Below are positions 57,201 through 60,200 of a stretch of 64,000 nt of DNA, piece after piece. The position numbers and the translations under genes are program-made. Position 1 is the stretch's first letter; the number at the start of each line of letters is the position of its first letter. The notes under the pieces were generated by a model, which was not told the origin of the DNA, did not search any database, and saw only the letters and a program-made list of their open reading frames with translations. This stretch comes from Choristoneura fumiferana (lineage: Eukaryota; Arthropoda; Insecta; Lepidoptera; Tortricidae), in NCBI RefSeq assembly GCF_025370935.1, contig NC_133485.1, positions 4,299,107-4,363,106 of the forward strand. The letters run 5' to 3'.

Positions 57201-60200
57201 TACACACAGGTAGCACAAGAAGACCAAAAAACTTTCACAGACCTAGTCCGTCAGCTAGTAGGCCGGTGCGCGACCGACGTGGAGAAGGCACGAACAATCT
57301 TTCGCTGGATCACGGTGAAGAACCTCAATAATATACAGTTCGATGACAACCTGCGAGGGGATTCTCCACTCGGGCTACTGCGAGGAATCAAGCACGGAAC
57401 TGAGAGCTATCACGTGCTGTTTAAGAGGCTTTGCAGGTGAGTTAATCGCAAGGGCGGATCCAAGAAGAGGGGTCTTCAAACGTATTGAGCAGAGGTCGAC
57501 TAAAGTCCTTTTATGTTCCCAATCTGTTCTAAAGTTCTGAAAAATATGCCTGAGTATTTATTGATCTAAAGGAGATTGACCAATACAGTGCATCATGCTC
57601 CTTATAGGCTAACACTAGACTAAAGCACTTTAAGTTTTATTCTAAGAATAAAACGACCGATCGAACGAAACGAACGATCCGACTGTTTTTCATTGACAAT
57701 AAACCCATTTATTTGACCGTTTCTCGTTCCAGCTACGCTGGTCTCCACTGCGTGGTCATAAAGGGCTACAGCAAATCCGCCGGCTACCAGCCCGGCGTCC
57801 GGTTCGAGGACAACCGGTTCCGGAACTCGTGGAACGCCGTGTTCGTCGCGGGCGCCTGGCGGTTCGTGCAGTGCAACTGGGGCGCGCGGCACCTCGTCAA
57901 CGCAAAGGACGCGCCCAAACCGGGCAATAGGGGGAAAAGCGATAGTTTGAGGTGCGTTAGAAAGTGAATTTGCTATATGAATACTCTAAAGGTCTTTGAA
58001 GACCTTTGTAATTCTTGTAGCCTTAAGGCCTGCTTCATTTTGGTTGCTTGATTCGTTGTAGTTATATTTTAATTGAGTGCGGCTCGAAAGATGTAACCGA
58101 AAGGATAAAGATGATTTCTGTCTGATCTGCCAGTACTCTTAAAAAGAGCACTACTGAAAAGTCGTGTAAGTTAAGTACTTATTGAAATTACATGTGGGCT
58201 CGAATTAATAGGGCGTGCATTATGACGGCCTACATTACGGGACAATAGTAACTGGGACGCACATTAACTAGGTACAGTCACCAGCATTAATATCTGCCAC
58301 AGCGGAGCGTGCAGAAATATCTGACACGTCCTTCTGGCCCTAGAAATAAAGTCGTACCAGATATTTATGCACGCTTGTTGTGTCAGATATTGGTGCTGGT
58401 GACTGTACTATCCGGTACTCTAATTTTAACTGAAAATACTTTTCCCGAATAATTCATTTTTCAACTTCTTCATATGAACGAACGATTTTTTTTTAACCAA
58501 CTTATAAAACTAACCAAACCTATACGGTTCTACACGATAGTCCTGATTAGTTTACAGTTTCAGAAAAAAATCGCTCTTCTATACAAAACAGTAGGAAAAC
58601 GAATCATTGGAAAAAATATTTTTGGCGAAAAGATCCTACTGCTCTTCTGGCATAGGCTTTAAAAGTTAAACTCAAAAATTCCAGATACGAGTACGATGAC
58701 CACTACTTCCTAACGGACCCTCGCGAGTTCATCTACGAGTTCTACCCGCTGCAGCCGGACTGGCAGCTTCTGAAAACGCCCATCACACTCCACGACTTCG
58801 AGGAGTTGCCCTTCGTCCGCTCGCTCTTCTTCCGCTACGGGTTATACTTCAGCGACCCCAACACTAAAGCCGTCATGTACACCGACTCCACTGGTAAGTC
58901 TGACTTGAAATTCCCCGTAAGGATTCATCAAGCCGCACAACTTCGAGGAGCTGTCCTTCGTCCGATAGTTATTCTTCAACTACAGGTACAGGTTATACTT
59001 CTGCGTTCCAACCACAAAGCCGTCATTTATAAGTCCACTGGTCACCGAAACTTGAAACCCCTGACGCACACCAATATAATATTATCTGTCAAGCTTGTTC
59101 TTCCGCTGCGAAATTTAGATCAGCGAACCTAACAAACCTGAGGCCATATTGCCTAACGTTTCTGAGGTCCTTACTCCCATAGATTTTAATCAGTATGTAT
59201 TCATATCGAATGGCTGCGTGTTCCAGGTGCGGCGACTATGCGCATAGCCATGCCAGCACACATGCAGAGCTCCCTCATCTTCCACTACAACCTCAAGTTC
59301 TACGACACCGAGGGCGACGGCTTCGACGGCGTCAGCCTCAAGAGATTCGTAATGCAGGTGTGTAAACTAATACAAGCCGGACGTGGGGACTTAAGGCAGT
59401 GGCGTAGCGTGCCTTGGCGGGACCCCGTATAATTGATACGGCAGATACGGCGGTAGCTACGCCCCTGTCTTAAGGCTTCTGCTAACTCGCGCGGGTGCAC
59501 TGCTAAGTGCTCGCGTGGCGTGCTTGTTTCATGTCATCTAATAGAGCAGCGCTGCGTGAAGTGGGTCTCTGCTCTATTAAAACTGTTACAGCTACTACCA
59601 AATTTGGTATGGACATATGTAGTTTGCTACCCTAGGATCCTTCCTAATCTATAAAACGGTTTTTATTCCGGAAAATTACATAAGTACTCGCGAAAGTAAT
59701 ATACGGATTCTTGGCTGATGGAGTCGCGAGCAAAGCAATTTTAATTTCAAAGTTAAACTTGGCCCCAGATAAGTGAGTAATAGAATAGAAGATTAGATAC
59801 CTACGGCTTCGCGTTCTAATGGGCTTCACGCCCGAAATTTTTTCGTTTTTTTGCTTATTCAAAAATCCGTCATCTAATGTGGGGTGTGCCATCATAGGGC
59901 TTGACAAAATGTATATTTAACACGCCAAATTTAGGTCCTGAGCCGCCAGTGCATAAGTAAATAATGTTTAAACGACGACCCATCAAATTTTAATTACGCT
60001 TATATGATGCCGTTTTGTTTCGCCAGTCTGTGGTGGGAAACGTGGTATCATTCCGCGTGCACGCGCCGTGCTCGGGCGCGTTCCTGCTGGACATCTTCGC
60101 GAACGCCGTCACCCCGAGAGAGTACCTCACCGGGGAACCCATGAAGTTCAAGAGCGTCTGCAAGTTCAAGGTCTGTCTCGACAATTTTCTTTGTACAACG

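Noticed and set aside
57620..57892. 90-codon reverse frame over Hillarin exon 8
   Set aside because: Antisense shadow of a conserved coding exon.
58806..59132. Read-through of exon 9 into the following intron
   Set aside because: The consensus donor GTAAGT at 58894 and the in-phase exon 10 acceptor at 59226 give the conserved protein; the read-through part shifts into the decayed duplicate.
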